Notes under the pieces: model-generated
Told to the model about the DNA's origin: nothing
Database searches by the model: none
The model's input: the letters and a program-made list of their open reading frames with translations, nothing else
Position numbers and translations under genes: made by a program
Source: Sialis fuliginosa
Lineage: Eukaryota; Arthropoda; Insecta; Megaloptera; Sialidae
Assembly: GCA_961205875.1 (NCBI GenBank)
Contig: OY540816.1
Location: 15,882,701-15,946,700, forward strand
Direction: 5' to 3'
Length of the DNA stretch: 64,000 nt
Shown here: positions 11,956-23,330 of the stretch, in pieces
Layout of the letters: each line of letters starts with the position of its first letter
How positions within the stretch are numbered: position 1 is the stretch's first letter

Positions 11956-12005
11956 AATTGAAATTATCTTTTCTCGTTGAGAAACACCATATACATATTG
12001 AACTA

Positions 12006-12850
12006 ACAAGGGGAAGCAACAGCACGATTAATGAGAATTTCAATGAGCTTGTGATATGTCAAACTAGAGCAAAAATAAAAAGACACGTGTCCAACAATTT
12101 GATCTCATAGGCCTTAATTACAAAGATAATTAACTTTGAAAATTTGTGTATTCAATATAACCGTGTATTATGTTCGCTCGAAATATAAGTGTGTTGGCCC
12201 TACGGTCAACGCGCTGGCGTCTCGCCTGGTTTTAAGATTTTGATTTTAATATTAATTTACAATTATTTTTTATTTTTTTGTACACATTACCTCTCCCACT
12301 TGCGTAAAAATCGATAAATTAGACATAAATAAAACATATATTATTATTGACAATAGATGTTTGTGGTTTCTTTCAAGTTTGTTTTTTATTAAAACTTTTC
12401 AATTTATTAATTAAAAACTAATGAGTTGTGTCAATAATAAATTACATTTACTTTAAAACAAATTAATAATTATGTACTGGCGTATATATCAATATTTTCA
12501 TTGTCAATAATAATATATGTTTTATTTATGTCTAATTTATCTATTTTTACGCAAGTGGGAGAGGTAATGTGTACAAAAAAATAAAAAATAATTGTAAATA
12601 AAAATTAAAATCAAAATCTTAAAACCAGGCGAGACGCCAGCGCGTTGACCGTAGGGCCAACACACTTATATTTCGAGCGAACATAATACACGGTTATATT
12701 GAATACACGCAAATTTTCAAAGTTAATTATCTTTGTAATTAAGGCCTATGAGATCAAATTGTTGGACACGTGTCTTTTTATTTTTGCTCTAGTTTGACAT
12801 ACCACAAACTCATTGAAATTCTCATTAACCGTGCTGTTGCTTCCCCTTGT
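12006..12850. mobile_element. giant foldback element, 845 bp
   Basis: Two arms of about 350 bp (12006-12355 and about 12500-12850) are inverted copies of each other at very high identity. They start and end with ACAAGGGGAAGCAACAGCAC and its complement. Each arm carries a GC-rich block (ggccctacggtcaacgcgct, ggcgtctcgcctgg). The central 150 bp is AT-rich and unique. There is no coding frame and no clear target duplication. The near-identity of the arms suggests a young insertion or gene conversion between arms. Short open frames starting in the right arm are read-through artefacts. Confidence 0.9.
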
Positions 12851-12936
12851 AAGATTCTTTCAATCATTCTTATAAATTTTATTCACATTTTCTACACAAC
12901 CGCATGGCAACCTACCTTTACTACACCGTGGCCGAC

Positions 12937-13104
12937 CTATCCAAATTGGGAAGCATCCACTCGATACACACTTGAATTTATTGAAACTGATTTCGGGTTA
13001 TTTTTCCGTACAATGCTGCACCGGGGGTCTTCTTTATTTGCAACAAAAGGTTCAACAACACCAGGAAGATCGAATGACACGTGGAATTTCGCAACGTAAC
13101 GCAT
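12937..13104 (-). other. possible short coding segment, unknown
   Basis: The block 12890-13110 is noticeably less AT-rich than its surroundings and is open on both strands. On the minus strand an ATG at 13102-13104 opens a 55-codon frame ending at 12937-12939, starting M-R-Y-V-A-K-F-H-V-S-F-D-L-P-G-V-V-E-P-F. On the plus strand a frame runs across from the foldback arm to 13099. Neither matches a family I know. The composition, more than either frame, suggests old coding sequence or a transposon remnant. Confidence 0.3.
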
Positions 13105-13589
13105 CGATGTACATATTATTTAATCTTTTGACCCTATACGTACACTAACATCTATTGAATCCCGTCACCATTGTTCTTAAGTGTTTCAACTACTATTTGA
13201 GTTCAATATGACATGTCTTTTATGTCAAAAGATAAAATTAATTGAATATAGTATGTAGTATATTGTTAGAATTATATGTACATACATTATTTCTAAGTGT
13301 AGAACACATATGTACGAGTAGGGTAAAAAAAATTATAGATTTTTAGGTGTCAAGTTGTTATGTGCATTAAAATGTCTAAATTAATGAAGCAATTGACAAC
13401 TAGCGCCGGTTTAACAATTAAAGTTTTTATGTTTCATTGACTCAATTATATTTTAATTGCTATAAAAAAAAACTTTTTCAATATTGCTGTTTTTATTTCA
13501 ATTATAATTACTAAGCAATTTTGCACGCTTCTAAAGTTTTTTATCAAAAATAAGGCTGCACGCCGAGGTGATATTAGCTTGTAATTAGA
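13105..13589. other. AT-rich stretch, no feature
   Basis: No coding signal, repeats or RNA gene was recognised. Confidence 0.3.
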
Positions 13590-14165
13590 TTTGAACGAGA
13601 CAAGACCAACTTAATTTGTAACGAAACGAGAACGATACGATATCATTTTTAGGGTTCCGTAGATAACTAGGAATCCTTATAGTTTCGCTCTGTCTGTTTG
13701 TATATAAAAATTGTATACTTATTAATTAAAATACGGACGTAGATTGATGACTCAAAAACAGAAATGATAAAATTTTTGAAAAAAATAAGTTTTTTGGACC
13801 CCCTTCTCATAGACCGAAAAATATATTCAAGCCTTGGTACTTTACAGAAATGGTCTCCGTCACCGCTTCGACCTTACAAATCTATTATATGTGATATAAT
13901 ACAAGTGGCATGTTAGCTGCGTCGAAACGGCGCTGCGTTTTGACGCAGCTAACATGTAATAGATTTGCAAGATCGAAGCGGTGATTCTGTAACATAATAA
14001 ACAAAATTACTAAGTATTTCATATTAATCTTTGAAATAAATAATTAAAACATAATACCTACAAGAGATTCGTTAAAAATTAAAACTTCTGTAATAGACAA
14101 AAATTCACAGACGAGACTGGATTTTTTTTTTCAAGACGAGACCGGGACCAATTTTCTTCTCGTCC
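13590..14165 (+). repeat. GAGACGAGAC-rich composite repeat R9, copy 1
   Basis: Blocks rich in 'cgagac' (13595-13640 and 14105-14160) flank a segment with 'tagggttccgtag' and 'gacgtagattgatgactcaa' (13650-13800). The same order, inverted, is found in intron 1 of the CBM14 gene at 27525-28300. A third copy without the middle block lies at 38262-39060. The conserved order suggests one composite element. A palindrome (13828-13992) sits inside this copy. Confidence 0.6.
13828..13992. repeat. nested palindrome R5
   Basis: The outer arms 'accgcttcgaccttacaaat' (from 13862) and 'atttgcaagatcgaagcggt' (to 13982) pair, and an inner perfect hairpin sits between them (catgttagctgcgtc 13909-13923 with gacgcagctaacatg 13942-13956). 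One outer arm with its flank occurs alone at 52616-52680. A small foldback family is likely. Confidence 0.8.
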
Positions 14166-15119
14166 CGTGTTGAACCCAAATAAAAAATTACAACTATAGA
14201 AATAAATATCACTGACAACTCAAAAGCCACACATTAACAATCGGTAAGTATGAAAAATACATTTATTGCCCTTTCATGACTCACTGTTTTATTTTATTTT
14301 TTAAACATTTACAGGCTGGTACAAATTCTTCACATATAACTTACATGAAACGTGCAAATTTACTCTGCTGTATGTGTGTGTGTGTGTTCACAAAAAAAAT
14401 ATAAAACTAAAGTGGTCGAGGACTTCGAAAAAGCACCGTTATTTTTGTCTGCGTAGATTTAACTAAAGCGTTCTTTAACGGTAAAACATACATAAGTAAT
14501 TGTTAACGATTTTATCTTCTGCAGATAAGATTTACTTATTTAGAAATGTCAAAAACAACCAATGCAAAAGGTATTGTTTTATTTAACGAAAAATTTGCAA
14601 TTCAGTGTGTGTACACATTTATGTTTAAAATATGTATCTAGGTTTCTTTATATATGTACATAGATCACTTCTTCCTAGTCTTCATTGACAATATTTTGTG
14701 GCGAATATCTTTTAGAAAAAATTCATGTCTCTTTATAATTTATTTTTTTTAAACCAGTTTGGTTATTTAAAAAGGAATTACGGTAAAATAATATTAAAAC
14801 ATTTTTGTCACTGCTTATTGAATTTACTCGCAAATCATTTTCCAGCTTGATTGTATTTTCTCATCAACTATTTGTTTATTTTATTTTTATTTATATAGTC
14901 CCATTAAAATCGTTTAAAGATGAAATTAAATCAATATAACATTTTATCAATTACTGTGTCACTTCTGTCGGCGTTACACATAAAATATAACCAACCCACA
15001 AAAGCTGTCTTTATAGTAAGTCAAAGAAACCGTCAGGTAACACGTTTGTACAAATTTATTTTGATAAGCACATATCCAGTAGCGCAGTGAAGAAATATTT
15101 ACATCCCTGGATATAGGTA
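14166..15119. other. AT-rich stretch with (GT)n microsatellite
   Basis: A run of alternating T and G lies at about 14371-14388. Nothing else was recognised. Confidence 0.4.
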
Positions 15120-15347
15120 CAGTGATCTTCAAACTGTACCTCTCAGGGGGTTCCGCTAGTCAAAATAAAAATTCGAAAAAAAAATAAAACACTTACACTA
15201 GTTGACTAGTGTTTATTTTTTAGATATATTTGAAAAAAAATGCCTTCCAAGAAGCTATAATATATTTTTCTAAGGGTGGGAAGGGGTTCACCGAAAAAAC
15301 GATACAGTTCTAAAGGTCCGTGAGTCGACAAAGTTTGAAGACCACTG
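15120..15347. mobile_element. hAT-like MITE, 228 bp
   Basis: The ends CAGTGATCTTCAAACT and AGTTTGAAGACCACTG form a terminal inverted repeat starting with CAGTG, as in many hAT elements. An exact 8-bp target duplication is not visible, so the copy is old or its edges have drifted. There is no coding content. Confidence 0.65.
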
Positions 15348-16478
15348 AGATAGACCAACGAACTAATAAGTCATATCTAAAGAGCTATTTAACATTTAAA
15401 CAAAAAGGAAGATCATACCAACATAAAATATATAATATATGTATATACGCATTAATGAAAAAATAAAATTAATTAAGATTTCGATTTTTTAACACTCATC
15501 TCCTAATTTGTAAATCATGTCGTATGTGGTCTACAGGAGATTGAGTATCATTTTAACGGTCGTACGATAAGAATATTCATAAATTTATTACATATTTATC
15601 CAAATTTGACGATTCAAAAAGTTTGATATAATTTTAATAATGAATCGGTACTTAATTTTTTTTAGTAGCACATCCCTGTTTAAATTATATAGTAGCGTAT
15701 TCAGAATTATATTATATAAATTATAGTTATATTAGATATAAAATAATTTATTTTTTAAAATGAACAAATCCATAAATTATTTACATTTTTTACGCCACTG
15801 GATTGTAAATGAAATTACAAAAAATGTAACCAAATACTGTAATGACTAATGACATGTACTTTTATGGAATCTTGTTATCATTTATCCAATACTTTATTTA
15901 ATTATATAATTATACAATATGTAGAGATTAATTCTAATGTTAATGCGTTTTTAAATATGTCAATTAAGTGTATATTGTTTGAAAACGTTAAAGGTAGTAA
16001 ATTAAATCGAAAAAAATCAATTTCAAAAGTACCAAATATATCAAATATCTTCATAATTTTCGTTGTTTCATTTTATAACTTTAAAATTACATTAGGTACC
16101 CTACAACGGGCCTTATTTTGGTAGTGATATGTAAAAGAAAACTAAAATATCCACATGATAAACATAATTTTCCAAATCGAATAATTCAGAAACTATAGTA
16201 AGTAAACCAACTAATTTTGTTTCTTAAATTTTAATATCCGAATATTGATTTTTCTACTATATGTTTTAAAGAGTCTAGAGTGGATTTCTTTGGCTTTTAA
16301 ATGACATATTTAAATATAAATATATTATATTTAACATAGGGTACCAGTTACCCATTAAAAATGCAGTATTTCATATTTTATATTGCTTTTTTATAATATT
16401 ATTCACTGACTCTACCAGATTTATTGGCTGTATTGCTGGACTTAAATACAACATAAGCTTATTATAAATCATTCTTAC
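15348..16478. other. AT-rich stretch, no gene seen
   Basis: A 91-codon open frame at 15849-16124 has low-complexity Ile/Asn/Lys composition, typical of chance frames in AT-rich DNA, and is not believed. Confidence 0.35.
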
Positions 16479-16612
16479 GGTGGGCTTACACCAAAAAAAT
16501 AAAATACCAGCACGGTGTTTTTTTTACAAAATGGCAACGAAACCTAGTCATTTTTAAGTACAAATTGTCTTAAACTTTATGTTTGTATTTTATCTTTTTG
16601 GTTCTAAACCAA
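16479..16612. mobile_element. R6 MITE, copy 1 (diverged)
   Basis: It shares 'cacggtgttttttttac', 'aaaatggcaac' and the ending 'ctttttggttctaaacc' with the copies at 18607-18732 and 20567-20689. The terminal repeats are weaker here than in those copies. Confidence 0.6.
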
Positions 16613-16672
16613 CATTACATTACTTAAAAGTAATCAAATTATCACAAAATAGCCAACCTAATACATGATATA

Positions 16673-17156
16673 AGATACTGGCACCAGTCTTGGCCTCTAA
16701 GAGCATTGTAATTCTGATATTCTCATGTTACTAATAAATTATTAAATCAATTTATTTACCAAAGTCCGTAAAATATAGTTTTTTTTAAATTATAGTTTTT
16801 TATTATATTGATGTGTTTTCTCTATAGTAATGAATAAAGTAAAACCAGTAATGAGCACGCAGTGATGGACACTTACTAATGATTACAAAATGATAAGTAC
16901 TACGATACAAAAGTTATAAAATAAAGAATCTTAAAATTTGAAACAATGCAGATTATATGATAATATAATAATTATTAAATAGATTACACTAATAATTAGA
17001 TTAAATATCCACCATTTTGACACTCAGAATTAAGTGTCTATAGATTATTATTCAGTAATGGCAGTAATCAAATATCAACAAATATTTTTAATTAAGTACA
17101 TTTAATTAAACAAGAATCCAACACTGGGGTATGATCCAAGACTGGTGCCAGTACCT
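16673..17156 (-). mobile_element. R2 MITE (Tc1/mariner-like), copy b, full length
   Basis: Both terminal repeats are present: agatactggcaccagtc on the left and gactggtgccagtacct on the right. The interior carries the family words 'aaaatgataagtactacga' and 'caaatatcaacaaatattt'. The length is 484 bp. Only the left flank shows the TA expected of this family. No transposase frame is present. Confidence 0.85.
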
Positions 17157-17541
17157 AAGGTTGTTTTTCTTCGACTTGCATCACAATTTTCTTTACAGCT
17201 TATCAATAATAAGTACAGTTTGTTGGTGGGAGCCAACATGAAATTGGTAAATGATATGTCCCACGTAGCGAGTTATCTATTCATGATAGAGATATGCTGC
17301 TCTTAACGTATATGTAGAACTAATTAAACCTTACATAATATCAATTCATGATTTTGGTACATTTCGATTTGTTCAACATGTTTGTTCACTGCTCAGCCTC
17401 TTAATGAGATAGCGTAATTAAACATATCCTATGTTAGTTCAAGATCCAAAAGAATTTTCCAGTGAAAATTTTATAAAAATCAGTGGTTTTTGAGATAGAA
17501 GGCAAACAATATCTGTTTGTTTATTTAATTTACAATATTAC

Positions 17542-18000
17542 GTACACGGAGAAAAATGGAGTCGATTGTTTACAATTATAAACACAAGTTAAGATTCATC
17601 CGTACTGTGTTTTCAGTTTCTGTGTATAAGATTTTAGAAGAACCAAACAAATTATAAGTTACAATACATTTACTTATATTAAAGTATACATTACTTAAAT
17701 GTATTTAGTTTCCCGCAGCACCAGTGCAACTATATACATAGTGAGGAAGAGAGTGTGGTGTGTGTAAGACAGAGATACATATGTCTATACTGTTCATTGC
17801 TGAATAAAGATGGGTAGACAGTCTTGTCTCAACAAATGTTTTTATATACAATACAACGTTTAATTTTTACAATGCCGCATAGTAAAATTTCAATATGAAG
17901 GAATTACAAAATTGTCTCCCGTTTTAAGAATACTGAATCAAATAGTAATTTATTTCTTTAAAAATTGAATGATTGTTATGAAATATTTTTCTCCGTGTAC
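17542..18000. mobile_element. MITE with GTACACGGAGAAAAAT ends
   Basis: A 16-bp perfect terminal repeat (GTACACGGAGAAAAAT at 17542 and its complement ending at 18000) bounds 459 bp. The middle is GC-richer (17710-17830, including 'gaggaagagagtgtggtgtg'). The superfamily is not settled, since no clear target duplication is visible. No coding frame was found. Confidence 0.65.
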
Positions 18001-18049
18001 CCGTATGTTAAAAAAATCTTGAAATCGGTAAAACTAGATCTTACTAAAC

Positions 18050-18200
18050 TGTAAACCACGTGTCAATATCCCTGAACAAACCTTATTTGGTGAAGCGCGA
18101 AGGTTGTGTATGCCTTTATTAAGTCATCTTCGGCTCAGACGACCTCACCGCCGAGCAGTATCCGAGTTCATGCGAACCTGTGAATATTGATATCTGTAAC
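18050..18200. other. CpG-rich patch of unknown role
   Basis: This patch (gaagcgcgaaggttg, cggctcagacgacctcaccg, ccgagcagtatccgag) is far richer in G+C and CpG than its surroundings. No frame, splice pair or repeat partner was found in the window. It could be a 5' exon or promoter of a gene elsewhere, or transposon debris. Confidence 0.3.
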
Positions 18201-18606
18201 AATTCATTTGTTATTTATATTGTCATGTTCAACACTCTCAGATTATTCTTGGAAAGACTTCTCGCTCCTGCTGTGGCCAATTATTGTTATTATGTTTATG
18301 TTTAATTCAATCGCGTATTTATTATTTTATTACGTTAATTAATTTATGAGTTGTTTAAATGCGTAAAGGTCTATTAAATATACCTTATGTTAATTTTTAA
18401 AATTTATATTTAATTTTTGTAATTTATATTAATATAATGTATCCTCTGTTTATATAATATAAATATTTAAGTTTTTTTTAGTCTATACGTTGTTTTACAG
18501 GTAATTGATAGTTTTTAGAACAATTTTCATCTGCCAGTTTGTGTATTCCGGCTTGATACTGAAACTATATAATCGATTTAATGACATTTTCACTGTCAGC
18601 AAACCT

Positions 18607-18732
18607 AATTTCGTGTTTAGACCAGAAAGACAAAATAGTAACACGGTGTTCCTGGCAAAATAGCAACAAACTCTATACGTTTTTAAATATATACAAATGT
18701 TGTTTTGTCTTTTTGGTCTAAACACGGCATAA
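18607..18732. mobile_element. R6 MITE, copy 2
   Basis: The ends 'cgtgtttagaccagaaagac' and 'gtctttttggtctaaacacg' form a terminal repeat of about 20 bp around a 126-bp unit. The same unit occurs at 20567-20689 and, more diverged, at 16479-16612. The open frame overlapping it on the minus strand is a by-product of the inverted repeat. Confidence 0.8.
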
Positions 18733-19258
18733 GATTGGAATTACAGCCGTGAAGTTTGATGTAATTAAACCAACAATTTATATTGAATATTTATGATAAT
18801 ATATACCAGGCATATGTTAAAAAAAAATTACATTTGATATTAATTAAAATGTATAAAAATTAAAATAAAATTTTATATTATAAATTATTTATTTCGAAAT
18901 AAATATAGTATAGGTTTGTTTAATTAACTTTACTTTTCACGTTTTATGAAATGTGGGTATTCTTTTATAATTCCAAGTAATTGAATATTTTGTTAGTGTA
19001 ACATCACCTTGAAAGACGTAGGTTTACATCCCACAAACAAATAAGTATGTAAGTTAATATATGTTATTAACTGTCAATGTATATAATTTTGAATATTAAG
19101 AAAACATCAACGGTTACAGTAGGATTTAAATTTGAGATGATATAAACGCCACCGCTATCAAACTTTTATTAATGTATTTCACAGAAATCTAAAAGAAAAT
19201 ATTAATGAAAAATAATAATAATTTCTATAACGTTTTTACATAATCTTATATACACGTA
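18733..19258. other. AT-rich stretch, no feature
   Basis: No coding signal or repeat was recognised. Confidence 0.3.
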
Positions 19259-19839
19259 GGGGAAGGTCGGGTAGCCCCGGACATTTAAATTTCTAAGAAA
19301 CCAACTACGTTGCGTAGGTAAAACTTTATTTTAAATGTGCGCCCTCTAGAGTAAAAACAAATCCAACTCAGTTGCAAAAAGGTAAAGGCGCTAAAGAGAC
19401 ATTGATTACAAAGAAAAATATTCAAAGTCTTTCCGAAGAAGATCGAGGAAAAGAGACCGAATGTATCATATGTGAAGAAACTTTTGAAGAAGACTTGATT
19501 CAGTGCTATGAATGCAAAGACTGGGCCTATGAAAATTGTGTTTATATAGATTCTTCCGAAATTCATTATTTTTGTGATGTTTGTAAGGTCAAGAAACGAT
19601 TGGGACACCATTGATTACTATGTCCGGGGCTTCCTGCCATCTTTTGAGTTACCAAAAAATTAAGGCCAAAGTATTTTTAATATATTTCTTTAGAAAATTT
19701 TCTATGATTACCATTTTTTAATTAATATGATTGAAAATGTTCTTAGTTTTATTTTAAGGTTAAAATAAAGACAGAAAATTTGTTTATTGTATTTTTATTT
19801 GCAATTCATTTAAGTGTGCGGGGCTACCCGACCTTCCCC
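19259..19839 (+). mobile_element. pogo/Tigger-like deletion derivative, 581 bp
   Basis: Terminal repeats GGGGAAGGTCGGGTAGCCCC and its complement are flanked by TA on both sides (19257-19258 and 19840-19841), as in Tc1/mariner/pogo insertions. Inside is only the 3' end of a transposase-like frame with a PHD-like zinc finger, so the element looks like an internal deletion of a longer autonomous copy. The near-perfect ends suggest fairly recent activity. Confidence 0.85.
19318..19614 (+). pseudogene. C-terminal end of pogo-type transposase with PHD-like finger
   Basis: The frame is open from 19318 to the stop at 19612-19614 but has no ATG, so only the C-terminal end of a protein remains. It ends in a cysteine-rich module, E-C-I-I-C-E, I-Q-C-Y-E-C-K-D-W-A-Y-E-N-C and F-C-D-V-C, that is C-x2-C ... 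C-x2-C ... C ... C-x2-C. PHD-like fingers of this kind are found at the C-terminus of many insect pogo/Tigger and jerky-like transposases (family knowledge). The preceding 35 residues are Lys/Glu-rich. The DDE catalytic region is absent, so it cannot act as a transposase. It sits inside the TIR-bounded element 19259-19839. Confidence 0.7.
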
Positions 19840-19841
19840 TA

Positions 19842-20069
19842 CATCTAGTACTGAGGAGTTTCAAGATAAATGAAGGGAGCTCGAGGTAAGTGTAGGAGCC
19901 TCAAAGAAATGGAGAACAAAAAAAAATATCTTACAATATTTCTGACGAAAGTTTTTTAGTAAAAGTAAAAAATAAAATAAAAATGTCTGACAATGTTTTT
20001 TATTGCAAACATTTTTAGCGCCTTGTTTTTCATTTGCGCCTCGAACCTCAAGATGTGTAAGTACGGCCC
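19842..20069. mobile_element. right end of a hAT-like element
   Basis: The sequence ends 'gtgtaagtacggccctg' at about 20069. Its complement, CAGGGCCGTACTTACAC, is a typical hAT terminal sequence. No matching left end is visible nearby, so only a fragment is claimed. The left limit is a guess. Confidence 0.4.
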
Positions 20070-20566
20070 TGCTAATACCTAATTATATTTCCAATTCTAC
20101 ATCATATTATAAAAAATTAACGGAACTATATGTTTATATTGTAAATAAAAAAATGTACTTAAAAGATTATTCATATTTATATTCAAAAATAGACCAAACG
20201 TATAAATACCACTCTAAAAACCTACATTTTCCATTCCAGTTTTTCACAATTATAATAAATAATACATGAAAATGTCACATCTAAATAAAATAAAAAGAAA
20301 CATAAGTCTCACATGCGCAGACATGACGAATGCAATTAATTATTTTCTTGTTAAAAGTTAAAAATTTTCCGTGGTAACTGTTTTTCAGATCGCTATCTCT
20401 ATGACTGTACATGCTCAAGTTCTGCATCACGCGTGACATTTCTGATGCCCTTTCTTGTCTATGTCGTATAAACAGTGTCGGGATTATCACGGGGATAAAA
20501 AAATAAAAAATAAAAATAAAACTTTATTGCATCGCTCTGAGCGTTATTTTATTAAACGTTTCGTTA
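20070..20566. other. AT-rich stretch, no gene seen
   Basis: Short frames on both strands (20003-20269 and 20281-20490) have no recognisable domain and are considered chance. Confidence 0.3.
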
Positions 20567-20689
20567 CACATAACTGTGTTTACACCAAAGAGATAAAACA
20601 GCAATACGGGTTTTTTGACAAAATGGCAAGAAAACCTATACATTTTAAAATTAGAATTGTTTTGTCGTTTTGGTCTAAACACGGCATAA
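20567..20689. mobile_element. R6 MITE, copy 3
   Basis: It matches copy 2: 'tgtgtttacaccaaagagat' at the left, 'ttttggtctaaacacggcat' at the right, and 'gacaaaatggcaagaaaacc' inside. The 94-codon open frame across it is a by-product. Confidence 0.75.
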
Positions 20690-21717
20690 GAGTTCTTCAA
20701 AGGGTACAGTTCTTACAATACTACGTATTTTTTATGTAGTTTTTCCATATGTTTTTGATATTTTATGAAAATGGTTATAGCAAAAAAATCAGTGTACGAA
20801 TACAATTAAAACTTTGAAAAATAAACATTGAAATAATATAAATAAAATAAATTTTTTATGGGGAGACTCAACTTTTAAATTACGATGTGTACGCTAAAAT
20901 TGTAACTGGAAAAATAAATTGATCAAACATTTGAACTATTGAAGAAAAACAATTGATAAAAAAAATTGTTCACTATCAAATATTATTCTTTATTTTTTTT
21001 TAAATAGGAACCATTTACCCCTACTACTATCGCACATAAAATATAAAAATAAACTTTTCGTTATATTTTTTCAATATAACAAATACTATTTTCATATTTG
21101 TATAAATCAATTTTACATTTCCCGTCATATTTTTATCACGGACTGCACTGTTTACCGACACTCAGCTCGTTTGTTTCGCAGAGTTGAAAACCCTCGGCAT
21201 TTAGATCAACAGTCGATGTGAGAAAACAAGGCATGCGTGAAATATAATCATAGACACCTGCGATAATCAGTGTACTGAGAAAAACCTCACATCATTGGTT
21301 ACGAAATTATATTCTGAAAAAATACTTGTATTTGTGATGATTCCAAAATGATATATTAATTTTATGTTTTATGTAAACTTATCTATATTTTCATTTCTAC
21401 TTTAGACGAAGAAGCCAAGTGATAATATTAAATTACCACAGAAACCTTGCTTATAACTTTAGTAAAGAAAATATATAGGACTCATAACACGCTTCCTAGC
21501 ATTGTTGCTATTGTACTCCGCAAAAATGGGCTCCGTAAAGTCAGTTGCTTATCATTAGGATCTTAAAATGAATATCAATTGTTTTAAATTATAAAAATTA
21601 ATTATTAATAGGTGCTTTAAGATGCCTTTCAAAGTATTTTAGAGATAAATCATTAACTGAGAAACGTTTATTTGGAATCATAATTTCTCTTACTAATCAA
21701 TATAATATACATATTAT
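20690..21717. other. AT-rich stretch with a CpG-richer patch at 21140-21300
   Basis: The patch (ggactgcactgtttaccgac, cgtttgtttcgcagag, aacagtcgatgtgag) stands out in base composition but gives no frame or splice pair. The rest has no recognised feature. Confidence 0.3.
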
Positions 21718-21923
21718 CATAGACATAGAGCATGGACCGCGCATTCTGTATTAACATAATGGTATAACATTTCTCCAATTTATATCTATCTCTTTTTCTA
21801 ATAAAAATAAAATAGACACTCCTGTTTAAAAAAGGACAAGTATATCCCAAACCTATTTCTATCTCTTTCTTTTGCCACAACTCTGTTTTCGAGTCAGATG
21901 CGCGGTCCATGCTCTATGTCATG
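21718..21923. mobile_element. R8 MITE with CATAGACATAGAGCATGG ends
   Basis: Terminal repeats of about 25 bp read ACATAGAGCATGGACCGCGC on the left and the complement on the right, bounding 206 bp. A partial copy lies inside the hAT element at 46189-47159. The open frame on the minus strand (M-D-R-A-S-D-S-K-T-E) is a by-product of the right arm. Confidence 0.8.
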
Positions 21924-23330
21924 TTATAAATTTCAAACCGACGCTTATGGAAAATATACATTGAATTTGACAATTGATAATGAATTTCTTAATCTAAGCT
22001 TGTAACAAATGTATGAACAATAATCCTAAATATAAAATATTTGGGTGAATAAATAATAAAGTAAAGACATGTCTTTTACCTTTACCCAGAAGTAAAAAAA
22101 AAATTCAAACATTTTTGTTTCTACTTTATTCAAAATCAAAATAGTTAAATAATTCATTAAAATATATTATCTTACGACGTGCAAATTTCTAACTTCCTGT
22201 CATAATCAGTTTGGTAACTGAGGGAAACCGTCGCAGTTTAACATTTATTTTTAATTATGTATAAAATAGATATTTCCAACATTTTACACGCCAATTCAAT
22301 ATCCATGAACTATAAATTTTGTTTAGAATGTATTACTATTTCCTCTAATAGTCAGATCTATTACATTACTATTTTTTAAACTAACGGAAATGTATTTAAT
22401 TATGTAATTAAATTCCAACAATATGACTTTTAGTAGTCAATTTAAAAAATATATAAGATTTGTTCTTAAAATTATTTGAAAGACCCTTCCACAAGAGAAT
22501 ATTCACCCCTGATAGAATGCTAATTTTAATTTTATATTTTAACTTATCAGTTACATAATGCAAACCAACAAAAAGATAAAACCATGATGCAGTTCTTATC
22601 TTACTTGTGGTCATTCTACATCTATGTACATATGTAATATATTACATTATATGGAATACATTACGTGTATTAATATTTACTTATAGATTACTCTATGTAT
22701 ATCCTGAGACTATTATAATGTTTTGTAATAATTCATGATAAACAAAGGCATTGATTAATGTCTACTAACTACCTTACATAAACTATCTTAACAGTGTATC
22801 TTACATGTAAATATGTATATAAAACTGAATCTATGAACATTTTGTAATTAGTAATTCAATAATGATGATATCGAACCTTAACTTGTTCTAAAATCTTAAG
22901 TGAATAGATTGTAAAAAATAACAAAATGGATTATATTGCTTATGAAATGACGCTCATTTAAAAATGTCAAAACATTTTAGACTTCAAAGAATTTTAGAGA
23001 AAAAATTTAAAAAAAACAAAGAAATGTTTGTTTTGCTACTTTGCAATTGTATTTTCTTTTTTCTTTTCATAATACTGCACTGAAAATTATATTAATGCTT
23101 TTGTTCTAAATACAATCTTGGGAACAAATACATATATAAATTTCAGAAAAATCAACAAAATTTAGAGTTAATTGTTTTGACAATAAAACAATGATATCAG
23201 GAAAAATATAAAATTCGTATAAAAATAGACAAACTACAAGTCTATGTGGCACAAAATTTCCATACATCGCGTATCGTATACATATATCCTCGATTATGAC
23301 ATTTATTATATTTGTAATATCACGAGTGTA
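21924..23330. other. AT-rich stretch, no gene seen
   Basis: No coding signal, repeat pair or RNA gene could be supported. Confidence 0.3.

Noticed and set aside
12770-13099. 109-codon plus-strand open frame
   Set aside because: Its first 27 codons lie in the arm of the foldback element, so the start is not credible; only the compositional oddity of the rest is kept as a finding.
19285-19611. 108-codon minus-strand open frame
   Set aside because: It is antisense to the PHD-like transposase end and shows no domain.
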